Source: Thiotrichales bacterium (GTDB lineage Bacteria; Pseudomonadota; Gammaproteobacteria; UWMA-0217). From it: a stretch of 6,078 nt of DNA. Positions 5,618-6,078 of this stretch are shown here, piece by piece. The notes under the pieces are model-generated. The model saw only the letters and a program-made list of their open reading frames with translations, did no database searches and was not told the origin of the DNA. The stretch covers positions 1-6,078 of the forward strand of contig JANTGD010000230.1 of assembly GCA_024763135.1 (NCBI GenBank), given 5' to 3'. Both the position numbers and the translations under genes were made by a program. Every line of letters starts with the position of its first letter. Positions within the stretch are counted from its first letter, which is position 1.

Positions 5618-6078
5618 ATGCAGATTGTCAACGGTAGTTCCGCTTTCTCCGAATTCCAGCGCAAGCAATTACTCAAAAAGCTTCAGGGTGTTTCAGATAG
5701 AATTACCGGTATATCAGCAACATATGCATACTTTGTAAAGTTATCTCAAGGTTTGGATGACGCTGAACAGGCGCATCTCTCGGATGTGCTGAGTGAGTCG
5801 GGACAATCTCCCTGTGACTGGCCGCATGGCGAGCGCTTTGTCGTCACCCCTAGACCCGGAACGATTTCCCCCTGGTCGAGCAAGGCAACAGATATTGCTC
5901 ATAACTGTGGGCTCACAAAGATCGATCGAATCGAGCGCGGTATTGTTATAGGCATCGCATACCCGGAGGAGATGACAGCGCATCTGCGCGGGCAGCTGTC
6001 GGCTCTGCTGCATGATCGGATGACCGAGTCTGTTTTCAGTTCAATGGATGAGGCGGAAGTGCTTTTTGCGACTACCGA
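5618..6078 (+). CDS. purL: Phosphoribosylformylglycinamidine synthase, N-terminal part
   Basis: Converts FGAR to FGAM with glutamine and ATP in de novo purine synthesis; cytoplasmic. The window holds 153 codons of a protein that is about 1300 aa in the long, single-chain gammaproteobacterial form. The start MQIVNGSSAFSEFQRKQLL matches the PurS-like N-terminal domain. The near-invariant PRPGTISPWSSKATD at residues 78-92, followed by IAHNCGL and RIERG, identifies the family, and LHDRMTESVF (131-140) follows as in E. coli. The ATG at 5618 is the only start possible: an in-frame TGA lies at 5582-5584 with no other ATG between. No clear Shine-Dalgarno sequence precedes it. It reads away from ssrA and is interrupted only by the window edge. 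Confidence 0.97.
   Translation, partial: MQIVNGSSAFSEFQRKQLLKKLQGVSDRITGISATYAYFVKLSQGLDDAEQAHLSDVLSESGQSPCDWPHGERFVVTPRPGTISPWSSKATDIAHNCGLTKIDRIERGIVIGIAYPEEMTAHLRGQLSALLHDRMTESVFSSMDEAEVLFATT

Noticed and set aside
5532..5738. 68-codon plus-strand frame before and over the start of purL
   Set aside because: It overlaps the well-supported purL N-terminus in another frame and has no recognisable features.
5741..6013. 90-codon minus-strand frame inside purL
   Set aside because: Shadow of the purL coding frame, which carries an invariant family motif here.

Overview
The window looks like a gammaproteobacterial chromosome. Two core housekeeping genes, glnS (glutaminyl-tRNA synthetase, 3' portion) and purL (FGAR amidotransferase, 5' portion), flank a short accessory segment that ends at ssrA (tmRNA). 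The GlnRS resembles the Pseudomonas/E. coli bacterial type (VTSKR in place of VMSKR). The tmRNA tag ANDDNYALAA and the PurL N-terminus also fit Gammaproteobacteria. I cannot name the genus from sequence alone.

Layout: glnS (+, 2-1504, 5'-truncated by the window); a perfect hairpin terminator that works for minus-strand transcripts (1521-1548); a tRNA/tmRNA-like 3'-end remnant (1552-1586); a three-gene minus-strand operon read from about 4746 down to 1636, consisting of a HigB-type toxin, a HigA-type antitoxin and an 809-aa TOTE-type primase-helicase; a divergent small winged-HTH gene (+, 4806-5006); an inverted repeat (5020-5064); the ssrA terminator (5076-5108); ssrA on the minus strand (5119-5477); a 140-bp spacer; and the start of purL (+, 5618 to window end).

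The segment from about 1552 to 5118 reads as a small genomic islet inserted at the 3' end of ssrA. Both ends carry TTGGTGG next to a tRNA-like T-arm, and beyond each lies a hairpin terminator in the same orientation. The genes inside are accessory and appear more AT-rich by eye than glnS. No integrase is present, so the islet is either a remnant or depends on a helper; the HTH gene is a possible excisionase-like relic.

The most interesting unit is the higB-higA-TOTE operon. The primase-helicase ATG lies inside the end of higA (8-nt overlap) with no visible Shine-Dalgarno sequence, so its synthesis is probably coupled to the antitoxin. The operon has a well-formed promoter, TTGAAC-17 bp-TATCAT, whose spacer is filled by a perfect 6-bp-arm palindrome, a likely HigA operator. 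The predicted transcription start falls at or next to the toxin ATG, so the toxin message may be leaderless. A primase-helicase without a visible nuclease domain, tied to a ribosome-dependent RNase toxin, suggests a defence module in which the toxin-antitoxin pair may be the effector or the control switch. This functional link is inference.
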